The position numbers and the translations under genes are program-made. Under the pieces are notes generated by a model. It was not told the DNA's origin, searched no databases, and saw nothing but the letters and a program-made list of their open reading frames with translations. DNA of 64,000 nucleotides. Origin: Acidisarcina sp963790505 (GTDB lineage: Bacteria > Acidobacteriota > Terriglobia > Terriglobales > Acidobacteriaceae). How positions within the stretch are numbered: position 1 is the stretch's first letter; the number at the start of each line of letters is the position of its first letter. Of the stretch, positions 18,856 to 27,377 are shown piece after piece. The stretch lies in assembly GCA_963790505.1 (NCBI GenBank), contig CAWBOT010000005.1, positions 1,054,001-1,118,000 on the forward strand, read 5' to 3'.

Positions 18856-19147
18856 TAAGATTGACGACGGTTGCGATAGAACCGCCTAAGTAACCCGGCA
18901 GGATACCGATTGCCTCTGCGCGCTTGCTTTGGGATACGATCAGAAGAGGCGATCCATCCTTTTTTCAAATCGTTGGGCAACCTCTTTGCATCCAAAGTAG
19001 GACGTTTGGAGCATTCACTTCCAGGTTTCACCGGCAAGAGTGGCGAAGTGCGGCTTTTTCTGGGGAAACAGCCGCGACAGCGAGGTTGCTTCGTAAAAAA
19101 TTCGAAGTGAAGTGTCTCGGGATTTTTTGTGTTGAAAGGGTTATTGA

Positions 19148-20602
19148 TTGGCTGAGTGTGGGAAAGTTCTGCGCCGGAGCGCAGGGGTACTGCTTGGCGT
19201 GATCGCATCTGTATCCCACGCCCAGGGTCCCCCGCAGGGTGGGGGAGCCTCGAACTTGCAGGCGGCCCCGTTCCAATCGAGCCAGCAGGCCCCCCCAAGC
19301 AGCTCTTACCAGGGCAGCGTGTCCGATGAGAAGGTCACTGCCGACGTGATGCAGCTGACGCTGGACGATGCAATCCAGCGCGGGCTCAGGCGGAACCTGG
19401 GGCTGATCCTGACCGGGCAGAATCAGTCTGCGGCCGGCGGGCAGAAATTGCAGGAGCTGCAGGGTCTGTTGCCGACGGTGGACGGAACATTGAAGGAAGC
19501 CGTGGCGGAGACGAATCTGCAGGCTGAGGGGCTGCGCATTCCTGGGTTTCCGGCGATCATTGGGCCGTATGGGTACACCGATCTACGCGGGACGCTGACC
19601 TGGTCGCTGCTGAATATCTCCTCGCTGAGAAACTATCTCGCCTCGAAGCATAATTTCCAGGGCGCGAAGCTCTCGGTGCAGGACGCACGCGACATGGTAG
19701 TGCTGACCGTGGGAAACGCCTACCTGACCTGCATCGCCGACGCTTCGCTGATCGAGAGCGATCAGGCGCAGGTGGACACTTCCAAGGTCTCGCTGGATCA
19801 GGCGGTGGCGAACCACCAGGCGGGGACTTCGCCGCTGCTCGATGAGCTCCGGGCCCGGGTGGATTACCAGACCCAGGAGCAGTCACTGATCTCGGCGAAG
19901 AACCAGTACGAGAAAGACAAGATTGCGCTGGCGCGGGCGATCGGCCTTCCGCTGGAGCAAAAGTTCACGCTGACCGACCAGGCTCCTTACGCGGTGCTCG
20001 ACAATCTCGATCCGGACAGCCTGACGCAACAGGCCGACCATGATCGGAGCGACTTGAAGGCGATGGGCGAAGAGGTCGCGGCGGCCAAGGACTCGAAGTC
20101 TTCGGCGACGGCAGAGCGCTATCCGACGATCGACTTTGAGGGGGACTACGGGACTATCGGCGTGAACCTGCGGCATTCGCATGGCACCGGGGACGCAGAA
20201 GGAACGCTAACGATCCCACTTTTCGAGGAAGGCAAGCTGCGCGGCGACGCCCGGGTGGCGCAGTCGCAGCTCGATCAGAAGAACGCACAGCTCAGCGATT
20301 TGCAAGGCCAGATCAGCGCCGACGTCCGGGACAGCATTCTGGATATCAAGTCGGCCCAGCAGCGGGTAGAGGTGGCGCGGAGCAATGTCCAATTGGCTAC
20401 CGAGGCGCTCAGCGAGGCCCAGCAGCGCTACGCGGCCGGTGTCTCGGACAACCTGGCGGTCTCGCAGGCGCAGCAAGCGATGGCGCAGGCCAACGATCAG
20501 TACGTCAGCAGTCTTTATCAGCATAATGTGGCAAAGCTATCGCTGGCCCGGGCGCTGGGACTGGCTGACCGGAACTATAAGCAATACGTCGGAGGTAAGT
20601 GA
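19148..20602 (+). CDS. TolC-family outer-membrane efflux protein
   Basis: The 484-residue protein has a short signal sequence (LLGVIASVSHAQ), a Pro/Gly/Gln-rich linker, and two repeats of the TolC alpha-barrel type: MQLTLDDAIQRGLRRNLGL, and a C-terminal ARSNVQLATEALSEAQQRYAAG followed by NLAVSQAQQAMAQANDQY. It should form the outer-membrane exit duct of a tripartite pump. Translation appears to begin at TTG 19148 with AAAGGG seven bases upstream; no in-frame ATG lies before the signal sequence. The stop overlaps the region just before the EmrA-like gene, so the two are one operon. Confidence 0.88.
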   Translation: MAECGKVLRRSAGVLLGVIASVSHAQGPPQGGGASNLQAAPFQSSQQAPPSSSYQGSVSDEKVTADVMQLTLDDAIQRGLRRNLGLILTGQNQSAAGGQKLQELQGLLPTVDGTLKEAVAETNLQAEGLRIPGFPAIIGPYGYTDLRGTLTWSLLNISSLRNYLASKHNFQGAKLSVQDARDMVVLTVGNAYLTCIADASLIESDQAQVDTSKVSLDQAVANHQAGTSPLLDELRARVDYQTQEQSLISAKNQYEKDKIALARAIGLPLEQKFTLTDQAPYAVLDNLDPDSLTQQADHDRSDLKAMGEEVAAAKDSKSSATAERYPTIDFEGDYGTIGVNLRHSHGTGDAEGTLTIPLFEEGKLRGDARVAQSQLDQKNAQLSDLQGQISADVRDSILDIKSAQQRVEVARSNVQLATEALSEAQQRYAAGVSDNLAVSQAQQAMAQANDQYVSSLYQHNVAKLSLARALGLADRNYKQYVGGK

Positions 20603-20604
20603 AC

Positions 20605-21861
20605 GTGGCGGATCAGAATCCTGAACCAGCGGTAAATAACGGCGACGAGACCGAATCCAGCGAGAAGCCGAAGCAAAAATCGCGACGCCGCTTCATCATT
20701 ATCGGCGTGGTCATGGTCATTCTTGTGGGAGTTGCGCTCTTCTGGTGGCGGTCGACCTTCTATGAGGACACCGACGATGCCCAGATCAACGGCCACCTGA
20801 TCCAGATCAGCGCGCGTATCGCCGGACAGGTCACCAAGATCTATGTCGACGAGAACCAGGAGGTCAAAGCAGGCGACCCGATCGCCGATCTCGATCCGCG
20901 CGACTTCGAGGTCGCCGTCCAGCAGGACGAGGCCAATCTGCAGGCCGCCGAAGCAGCCTTTGAGGCCGCCAAGGTGGGTGTTCCGATCACCGGAATCAAC
21001 ACCGGGAGTACGCTGCGGTCAACCTCGTCGGATGTGGAGGGAGCGCAAGCCCAGGTGGCTGCAAGCAAGCAGCAGCTGGAGGGCGCGCAAGCGCAGATCG
21101 CGCAGGCGGAAGCCAATTACATCAAGGCCAAGCTGGATCTGGAACGCTACACTCCGCTGGTGCAGAAAGACGTGATATCGAAGCAGCAGTTCGACCAGGC
21201 TGTGGCGACGGCGGACGCCGATAAGGCCGCCGTGGATAACGCCAAGGCCAATGAGGCAGCGGCGCGCGCCCAGGTGAGAGTGTCGGAAGAGAAGGTGAAG
21301 CAGGCGATCGCCCAGTTCCAGAACGCCCAGTCCGCTCCGCAGCAGGTGCAGGCGCAGAAGTCCAAGGCCGACCAGGCGGCCGCACAGGTCGAACAGGCAC
21401 GGGCGCAGCTGGAACAAGCAAAGCTGAATCTTTCCTACTGCAAGATCATTGCGCCGGAGGCGGGCATCATTACCCGTAAGAGCGTCGAGATCAATCAGAA
21501 CGTGAGCGTCGGCCAGAATATGATGACCCTGGTTTCGCTGGACGACATCTGGATCACCGCGAACTTCAAGGAGACCCAGCTTCGCTACATGAAGGCGGGG
21601 CAAACGGGCGAAATCTCCGTGGACGCTTACGGTGGCCGCAAGTATGACGTCAAAGTGACGCAGATCGGCGGCGCGACGGGTTCGGTGCTGAGCCTCTTCC
21701 CGCCGGAGAACGCTACCGGCAACTATGTGAAGGTGGTGCAACGAGTTCCGGTAAGGCTGGACCTCTTTGACCCTAAGGCGTCTGATCCCAAGAACGAAAA
21801 CAAGGACCATCTGTTACGTCCGGGGCTGTCGGTCGAACCCAAGATTCGGGTCAAGGATTAG
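20605..21861 (+). CDS. HlyD/EmrA-type membrane fusion protein
   Basis: The 418-residue protein has one N-terminal membrane helix (FIIIGVVMVILVGVALFWW), the EmrA mark EDTDDAQINGHLIQISARI, a lipoyl half-motif, a long Gln/Ala-rich coiled coil (about residues 110-250) and the second lipoyl half IIAPEAGIITRKSVEINQNV. It bridges an inner-membrane transporter and TolC. GGAGG at 20591-20595 is nine bases before the GTG at 20605 but only three before the GTG at 20599, so 20605 is preferred. Unlike typical emrAB loci, no EmrB-type major facilitator follows; the next gene is a DedA protein. The partner transporter must lie elsewhere or has been lost. Confidence 0.88.
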   Translation: MADQNPEPAVNNGDETESSEKPKQKSRRRFIIIGVVMVILVGVALFWWRSTFYEDTDDAQINGHLIQISARIAGQVTKIYVDENQEVKAGDPIADLDPRDFEVAVQQDEANLQAAEAAFEAAKVGVPITGINTGSTLRSTSSDVEGAQAQVAASKQQLEGAQAQIAQAEANYIKAKLDLERYTPLVQKDVISKQQFDQAVATADADKAAVDNAKANEAAARAQVRVSEEKVKQAIAQFQNAQSAPQQVQAQKSKADQAAAQVEQARAQLEQAKLNLSYCKIIAPEAGIITRKSVEINQNVSVGQNMMTLVSLDDIWITANFKETQLRYMKAGQTGEISVDAYGGRKYDVKVTQIGGATGSVLSLFPPENATGNYVKVVQRVPVRLDLFDPKASDPKNENKDHLLRPGLSVEPKIRVKD

Positions 21862-21886
21862 CCGGCGAGGGGATTAGCCGGCGAGG
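21855..21886. repeat. 16-bp tandem duplication at the stop of the membrane fusion gene
   Basis: GGATTAGCCGGCGAGG occurs twice in direct succession (21855-21870 and 21871-21886). The first copy contains the TAG stop codon. Probably replication slippage. Confidence 0.8.
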
Positions 21887-22131
21887 GCGGACTTAGTCGA
21901 GCGATGAGGCCGGGCGATTGTTGCGTCCGGCCATTTGCTTTTCATCTGCCCCGGCTGCGCTGGCTCGCACCGTTTTTGTCCGGCGGACATCTATAGTAGG
22001 TAGTAGACCGTCTTTCCTGTGGTTTTTCTCCAACTCTTTTCGTTCCAGCACCGCATCCTGCCGCAGCCGGATGCGAGACGCTTTTTCGGCAGTCGAGTTT
22101 TTGGGAAGATGGTCGAGTCTGGGGAATTGTT

Positions 22132-23085
22132 ATGCCGCTCGCTCTCGACTTTTTCATCCATTACGGATACGTGATCCTCTTTGTCTGGGTGCTCGCCGAG
22201 CAGCTGGGGATGCCGATTCCCAGCGCCCCGCTGCTGATCACCGCCGGCACGCTGACTGCCACGCACAAGCTTAACCTGCCGATTGCGGTGGTGACGGTGC
22301 TCGTGGCCAGCCTGATCAGCGATACGATCTGGTATCAGCTCGGCAAGCGCTTTGGCGGAACGGTCGTGCGCATGGTGTGCCGTCTCTCGATGGAGGCCTC
22401 GACCTGCGTTCGCCGTACCGAAGACTACTTCACCAAGCACGGCGCGAGCGCATTGCTTGTGGCTAAGTTCATTCCCGGGCTGGGGACGGTAGCGGCGCCG
22501 ATCGCCGGCCAGTCGAATATGAGGTACCGCACCTTCGCCGCTTACGATTCGGCGGGCATTCTGCTGTGGTGCCTGGGCTATATGCTGGTCGGTCGCTTCT
22601 TCGGCGATGTGCTCAAGCAGCATCCCGGGGCGCTGGCCTGGGTGGCGCATTTCTCTGCCGTGCTCTTCCTGCTCGCGGTGCTGGGATTGCTGGGCTTCAG
22701 AATATGGAAGCAGCAGGCGTTTCTGAAGCAGGTAAGAACGGCGCGACTGGAGCCGGAAGAACTCAAGCGGATGATCGACAGCGGCAACCCGGTGTTTATC
22801 GTCGACCTGCGTCATCCGCTCGACTACCTCCCCGATCCGCGAGTTTTGCCAGGCGCGGTCCGGCTGACTCCGGACAAACTGGTTGAGTTAAGCAATGAAA
22901 TCCCGCGCGACCGCGACATCATCCTCTACTGCACCTGCCCGAGCGAGGCAACGGCGGCCAAGATGGCGATGAACCTGCGCAAGCTGGGGATCTATCGGGT
23001 GCGCCCATTGCGCGGCGGCTTCGATGTGTGGAAGCAGAAGGGCTTCCCGCTCGAGGTGATCGAACCGGCAGCTTTGCGCGCGTAG
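22132..23085 (+). CDS. DedA-family membrane protein fused to a rhodanese domain
   Basis: The first roughly 200 residues are a DedA/VTT membrane protein: IHYGYVILFVWVLAEQLGMP, IPSAPLLITAGTL, the re-entrant block FTKHGASALLVAKFIPGLGT with the conserved Arg/Lys-Phe-Ile-Pro-Gly, and PIAGQSNMRYRTF. From about residue 208 (ELKRMIDSGNPVFIVDLRH) a rhodanese domain follows, with the active-site loop YCTCPSEATAAK holding the expected Cys, and LRGGFDVWKQKG at the end. DedA proteins affect membrane lipid carriers and envelope energetics; rhodanese domains handle sulfane sulfur or act as redox sensors. The fusion is in one frame with no break. GGGG seven bases before the ATG acts as a ribosome site. Confidence 0.88.
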   Translation: MPLALDFFIHYGYVILFVWVLAEQLGMPIPSAPLLITAGTLTATHKLNLPIAVVTVLVASLISDTIWYQLGKRFGGTVVRMVCRLSMEASTCVRRTEDYFTKHGASALLVAKFIPGLGTVAAPIAGQSNMRYRTFAAYDSAGILLWCLGYMLVGRFFGDVLKQHPGALAWVAHFSAVLFLLAVLGLLGFRIWKQQAFLKQVRTARLEPEELKRMIDSGNPVFIVDLRHPLDYLPDPRVLPGAVRLTPDKLVELSNEIPRDRDIILYCTCPSEATAAKMAMNLRKLGIYRVRPLRGGFDVWKQKGFPLEVIEPAALRA

Positions 23086-23195
23086 TTCTCGCGATTCCTG
23101 TCGCAAGAAACAAATCCCCCGCATCACGTTGCACTCACAGTGCCGGGCTGTGCTAACTTCGCCTATATCGAGAGACATTCGCACGGAGACTGACG

Positions 23196-23495
23196 ATGGC
23201 CTGGAGCGAGACCTACCGCTGCGACGTGTGCGGCAGGGCAAAGAACGAAGACGAGCTGGACTGGTGGCTGTCCTGGGTAGAGACGATTTCGCCCACTCAA
23301 AACGATCCGGACCAGCCAGCGTTCAAGGTGACCCCGTGGAACGTGCTGCTGGCACACACGCCTAATGTAGGCCATTTATGCGGCGCACGCTGCGCACAGA
23401 CTGGGCTAGACCGCTGGATGGTCTCGTTGCACGAGAGCCTTCGCGCCGAAGCCGCGGCAATCTCTGAAGAGGACGACCACGCTCCCGGTGCATGA
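23196..23495 (+). CDS. Small hypothetical protein with a Cys-based zinc-ribbon-like site
   Basis: The 99-residue protein starts with ETYRCDVCGRAKNED, a CxxC pair, and has a second Cys pair in HLCGARCAQTGLDRW, as in small zinc ribbons. The C-terminus is acidic (ISEEDDHAPGA). No known family was recognised. The ATG has CGGAG seven bases upstream, which supports a real gene. It may be a cytoplasmic metal-binding or nucleic-acid-binding protein, but nothing in the context says which. Confidence 0.65.
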   Translation: MAWSETYRCDVCGRAKNEDELDWWLSWVETISPTQNDPDQPAFKVTPWNVLLAHTPNVGHLCGARCAQTGLDRWMVSLHESLRAEAAAISEEDDHAPGA

Positions 23496-23621
23496 GCCGG
23501 CGAACGATCGGATCGCCAAAGTTAGTCCGCTGAAATCATGAAGTTGCGCCGAAGCTGCGCTGCGCGCGGACCGCTTCCCCCTCCTTTAAGATGAAGTGTT
23601 GATACTGAGAGAGGCGGCCGC

Positions 23622-25229
23622 GTGGCGCACGACGATCTGCGGGACTGGATAAAGGTCCTCGACAAAGCCGGGGAGTTGAAGCGGGTTCGCGAAGAGGTCG
23701 ATCCCATTTTGGAGATCGCCGAGATCACCGACCGCGTTTGCAAACTTGGGCGGGGGTCGAAGAGCGGCAGTAAATATGCCCCCGGCGGTCCGGCGCTGCT
23801 TTTCGAGAGAATCAAAGGATATCCCGGCTCAAAAGTGCTGATGAACCAGTTCGGCAGCGAGCGGCGGATGAAGCTGGCGCTGAATGTCGATTCGCTCGAC
23901 GAGGTCTCGGGGCGGATTCGCGAGTTTATGGAAGTGAAGTCGCCGGAAGGCATGCTGCAGAAGCTAAAGATGCTGCCGATGCTAGCTGAGGTCGGCAAGT
24001 TCTTTCCGAAGACGATTTCGTCCCGCGATGCACGATGCAAGGAAGTGATCCTAAGGGAGAACTTCAGCGTGCTCGAGTTTCCGGTGCTGCAATGCTGGCC
24101 CGGAGATGGGGGAAGGTTCATCACGTTGCCGGGCGTTATCACGCGCGATCCGAAAACGAACAAGCGCAACATGGGCATGTACCGGATGCAGGTCTATGAC
24201 GGCCAGACGACGGGCATGCACTGGCAGCGGCAGAAGGTTGCGGCGGAGCATCTTCGCCAACGTCTGCGGGCGGCAGCTGCAGCGGAGTCGGGTGGTGATG
24301 GGGTTGCGGCTCATGTTTCGGCAATGGCGGCGACGGCTGGCGGGACGCAGAATCTTGGCGGCGGCAGTATTGCGTTTGGGAATGTGAAAGGCGAGCGGCT
24401 GGAAGTTGCCGTGGTGATTGGGACCGACCCGGAGACGACCTTTTCCGCGATCGTGCCGGCTCCGCCTGAGGTTGAGGAGTTTGTCATAGCCGGCTTCTTG
24501 CGGCAGAAGCCGGTGGAGCTGGTCAGATGCGAGACGGTCGACCTCGAAGTGCCGGCGCACGCAGAGATCGTTCTTGAGGGCTATGTGCGGCTGGATGAGC
24601 TTCGCACGGAAGGCCCGTTTGGCGACCACACCGGCTTCTACACGATGGAAGACGAGTATCCGGTGTTTCACATCACTTGCATCACTCATCGCCGTGACCC
24701 CATCTATGCTGCAACCATCGTTGGCAAGCCTCCAATGGAAGATGCATGGATGGGCAAGTCGGTCGAGCGCATCTTCCTGCCGTTGATGCGCCTGACGCTG
24801 CCGGAGATAGTCGATATCAACCTGCCCGTCGAGGGCGTCTTCCATAACCTGATGATTGTGTCGATTCGGAAAAGCTATGCGGGACAGGCGCGCAAGGTGA
24901 TGAACGGCATCTGGGCGCTGGGTCAGGCGATGTTCACCAAGTGCATCATCGTAGTGGATGAAGACTGCGATGTGCAGGACATTGGTGAAGTGACGCTGCG
25001 AGTGGCGAATAACATCGATCCAGAGCGCGACATCCAATTCACCCTAGGGCCGATCGATTCTCTCGACCACGCCTCGCGGATGCCGAACTTCGGAAGCAAG
25101 ATGGGCATCGATGCGACGACCAAGTGGGCGGCGGAGGGGTTCAGCCGGCCATGGCCTGCGATGCTCGAGATGGACAAGGCGACCAAGACGCGGGTGGATG
25201 CAATCTGGAAAAAGTTGGGGATTGAGTAG
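23622..25229 (+). CDS. UbiD-family (prenylated-FMN) decarboxylase
   Basis: The 535-residue protein aligns with UbiD decarboxylases: LRDWIKVLDKAGELKRV, CWPGDGGRFITLP, RNMGMYRMQVYDGQTTGMHWQ compressed as NMGMYRMQ and TGMHWQRQK, GTDPETTFSAIVPAP, and the catalytic Glu-Arg-Glu region around RTEGPFGDHTGFY. The family removes carboxylate from aromatic or unsaturated acids using prFMN made by UbiX. A stretch of about 40 residues rich in Ala, Gly and Gln is inserted between HWQ and the strand LEVAVVIG, where relatives have a short loop. The start is a GTG with a weak site (GAGAGG about eight bases upstream). The likely pathway is ubiquinone or menaquinone synthesis, but UbiX is not in view and the substrate is open. 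Confidence 0.88.
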   Translation: MAHDDLRDWIKVLDKAGELKRVREEVDPILEIAEITDRVCKLGRGSKSGSKYAPGGPALLFERIKGYPGSKVLMNQFGSERRMKLALNVDSLDEVSGRIREFMEVKSPEGMLQKLKMLPMLAEVGKFFPKTISSRDARCKEVILRENFSVLEFPVLQCWPGDGGRFITLPGVITRDPKTNKRNMGMYRMQVYDGQTTGMHWQRQKVAAEHLRQRLRAAAAAESGGDGVAAHVSAMAATAGGTQNLGGGSIAFGNVKGERLEVAVVIGTDPETTFSAIVPAPPEVEEFVIAGFLRQKPVELVRCETVDLEVPAHAEIVLEGYVRLDELRTEGPFGDHTGFYTMEDEYPVFHITCITHRRDPIYAATIVGKPPMEDAWMGKSVERIFLPLMRLTLPEIVDINLPVEGVFHNLMIVSIRKSYAGQARKVMNGIWALGQAMFTKCIIVVDEDCDVQDIGEVTLRVANNIDPERDIQFTLGPIDSLDHASRMPNFGSKMGIDATTKWAAEGFSRPWPAMLEMDKATKTRVDAIWKKLGIE

Positions 25230-25251
25230 TGGAGTCTTTGACGTTTCTGTT

Positions 25252-25301
25252 CCACCCACCCTTGCCGACGAAAACAGGGGCGCCGGCAAGGATGGGGCAC
25301 C
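25252..25301. repeat. Dispersed repeat, family A, copy 1 (overlaps a start codon)
   Basis: CCACCCACCCTTGCCG on the left and CGGCAAGGATGGGGCACC on the right form a palindromic element. Copies with the same layout lie at 35111-35153, 43231-43270 and 62916-62956. This copy overlaps the 5' end of the next gene, whose ATG (25292) is part of GGATGGGGCACC. Confidence 0.7.
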
Positions 25302-26080
25302 GAAGCCTGTTGATGTTGTTGATAGTGGCATCGATGACGCTCGCAGCGATTCCTAGCCGAGCGCAGGTCATTGACGGTTTCGCGTGGGTCGATATGAAAG
25401 CCGATACGACGACGGTGGCGCGCGTCAACGAGCTTCTTGCAAGCAAGCCGTATACTGCGATCCGCGAGATTGGCGTTGTCGGGCAGCAGGCGCTGGTGAT
25501 TACGACGCTGCGCAAGGACCCGATTGCGAATCCATTGAACGACAAATTTACCGCCTATGGCGTCTCGCTGCATGATGGAACGGTCGAGGAGCTGCTCGAT
25601 GGGACGAACCTGAAGTACATCGACTGGCAGAAGTTTTATGACTATGACACTCCGGAGCTGGTCGCTACCTACGACGATTGCGCGCAGTGCAAGGCGACGA
25701 CTTTTCTGACTGCCTTCTATATCGACCGCAAGACGCGACGATGGGGTGCGCGGTGGCGGCGGGAGGTCGCCGGGGCTCCGCTGTATTCGGCCGACCCGAC
25801 CAAGAATTATGTCTATGCGCTGTTCATAAATGTGGACCAGCGGGTGGTGCTGGATACCTGGGTGTTTTATCCGGAGCAGAAGAAGTCGAGCCGGGGTGGG
25901 GAGTTTCTCTTTGAATACCGGATCGATATTCCGAGTGACCAGGGGACTTCGCGTCCGCTGACTGGGCGGGATGTGCTGCCGGTGAAACAACGGCTTTGCG
26001 CGGGCCAGAATATCGTGTTTGGGATTGCGGGTGGGCAGGATAGTGCGGCTTGTAAGGGGTTGGTGGGTAGGCGGAAGTAG
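25292..26080 (+). CDS. Secreted protein of unknown function
   Basis: From the ATG at 25292 the protein has 262 residues with a good signal peptide (HRSLLMLLIVASMTLAA, cleaved after SRA). The mature part has no recognised domain. It contains a CAQC pair (DDCAQCKATTF), a DPTKNYVYALFINVDQR stretch and two further Cys near the C-terminus. The frame is open back to a GTG overlapping the ubiD stop, but that extension only translates the repeat element and would spoil the signal peptide. The gene follows the decarboxylase at once, so co-transcription is possible. A periplasmic role is inferred from the leader only. Confidence 0.7.
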   Translation: MGHRSLLMLLIVASMTLAAIPSRAQVIDGFAWVDMKADTTTVARVNELLASKPYTAIREIGVVGQQALVITTLRKDPIANPLNDKFTAYGVSLHDGTVEELLDGTNLKYIDWQKFYDYDTPELVATYDDCAQCKATTFLTAFYIDRKTRRWGARWRREVAGAPLYSADPTKNYVYALFINVDQRVVLDTWVFYPEQKKSSRGGEFLFEYRIDIPSDQGTSRPLTGRDVLPVKQRLCAGQNIVFGIAGGQDSAACKGLVGRRK

Positions 26081-26159
26081 AATGTTCGCCGGGATTCTTC
26101 CTCCCGGTAGTTGTCAGAATGACACATCTCCTGCAGTCAGGACTCGTCGGCTGGATTGG

Positions 26160-27047
26160 CTAATCGGCGGTGCGGAGCTCGATCGAGACCAGATTGTGTA
26201 CGCAGCGGGCGGGTCGCTTGTCTTCGGTGACGACGAGCTTGAATGGGCCTTCTTTAGGGTCGAGCGGCTTGCCGTCCATGGTGTCGGCGACGATTACGTC
26301 TCCGGGATGGAAGCTGGGATCGGTCTCGGCGAGCGCGAGGACGGCTTTGTAGCCGTCGCTGCCGGTGGCGACGATGTATTCGGAGAGGCCTTTGCCGCGG
26401 AGCTTGTCTCCGGTGGGCGCTCCGTACTTGGCGAGCAGGTCGGTGAGCGGGACTCCGGAGTAGGTTTCGTCGGCCTTGGTGTGGACGTTGTGGAAGGTGA
26501 CTGTTTTGTGGGGGAGCTTGGCAAAGCTGCTCAGACTGATTGTTTGGGGCGCCCCAGCTATAACGGTGATGCTGATAGAAGCACCGCTGCGGTCGGATCC
26601 CGTCGGAAGGTGTTCGGATATTTGATTTGGTACGAGCGAGGCAATCTCTGGTGAGGCGGTATCGAGCAACGGTCCGTCCTGAAAGCAACAGGGCCCCGGG
26701 TCGCCCCCATTAAAGTGTGGGTCAATAGCAACCTGTAGCGATAGTGTTTTGATGCTTGGTAAGTCGATTTCCTGTTGGCGGTCCAGGAACGCGACTGTAT
26801 GAACGGCTACGGCGTAGTGTCCTGCCTGCAACGTGAAATTGGCGGAGCCGTCGCTGCCGGCCTTCTTTGTCCAGGCCTTTCCCGAAAGAGTATCGGTGAT
26901 GGAGACTGCTGCTCCAGGGATGACTGCTCCGGATTGATCGATGACCTGCACGATTAACTGGGGCGAGGTTATCTCCTGCGCCAAAATTGCAGACCCGCCC
27001 GCGACAACGGCGGCTAATAGCGCAAATCTTCTCGCTCCGCCTCTCAC
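26160..27047 (-). CDS. Secreted protein: carboxypeptidase-regulatory-like domain plus sulfite-oxidase-type fold
   Basis: Starting at GTG 27047, with AAGGAG five bases upstream, the protein has 295 residues. A signal peptide (RRFALLAAVVAGGSAILAQ) is followed by a beta-sandwich (LIVQVIDQSGAVIPGAAVSI) and, from about residue 180, a domain like the oxidoreductase molybdopterin-binding fold (KTVTFHNVHTKADETYSGVP, LTDLLAKYGAP, FKLVVTEDKRPARCVHN). The Cys that binds molybdenum in sulfite oxidases is not evident, so it may be a non-enzymatic derivative. Its start overlaps the stop of the small gene upstream (GTGA). The frame is open far upstream, but that part is low-complexity and overlaps nuoI on the other strand. 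Confidence 0.7.
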   Translation of the reverse strand: MRGGARRFALLAAVVAGGSAILAQEITSPQLIVQVIDQSGAVIPGAAVSITDTLSGKAWTKKAGSDGSANFTLQAGHYAVAVHTVAFLDRQQEIDLPSIKTLSLQVAIDPHFNGGDPGPCCFQDGPLLDTASPEIASLVPNQISEHLPTGSDRSGASISITVIAGAPQTISLSSFAKLPHKTVTFHNVHTKADETYSGVPLTDLLAKYGAPTGDKLRGKGLSEYIVATGSDGYKAVLALAETDPSFHPGDVIVADTMDGKPLDPKEGPFKLVVTEDKRPARCVHNLVSIELRTAD

Positions 27048-27295
27048 CAAGGCTCCTTCAACGCCACCGCGCCGCTGCGTGGCCTTGGGCCGCGGCCGAG
27101 GGGTTGGCGGACTCCGGCGAGCGGCCACTTGGGCGGCTCCTGATTGGGCGGCGTTGACCGAAAGAGTTTGTGGATGAGCGAAGAGAGCAGGCTGGCGAGC
27201 CACGGCTCTTTGTGCTCGTTGCGATGGCGATGCAGGATCTCGGCGGCGACTTCCTTGGAGGGGTCGGGTTCGCCGGGAACGACGAAATAAGGCAT
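27044..27295 (-). CDS. Small hypothetical protein, 83 residues
   Basis: The ATG at 27295 has GGAGG five bases upstream, a strong ribosome site, and the protein begins PYFVVPGEPDPSKEVAAEIL. It is rich in Pro, Arg and His, with a central WLASLLSSLIHKLF helix that could be amphipathic. No family was recognised. Its stop overlaps the start of the secreted gene downstream by four bases, so the two are translationally coupled. It is divergent from nuoI, 82 bases away. Confidence 0.6.
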   Translation of the reverse strand: MPYFVVPGEPDPSKEVAAEILHRHRNEHKEPWLASLLSSLIHKLFRSTPPNQEPPKWPLAGVRQPLGRGPRPRSGAVALKEPW

Positions 27296-27342
27296 AGCTA
27301 CCTCCCGAACAACAACTGGGTGAAACCGGATGGGGGTCAGCC

Positions 27343-27371
27343 CTGACGGGGGCTTCGGCCTCCAGTATACT
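27343..27371 (+). promoter_or_regulatory. Probable nuoI promoter giving a leaderless transcript
   Basis: -35-like CTGACG (27343-27348), 17-base spacer, -10 TATACT (27366-27371). The nuoI ATG begins at 27378, just where transcription would be expected to start, and no Shine-Dalgarno precedes it. Confidence 0.5.
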
Positions 27372-27377
27372 GGCTTC

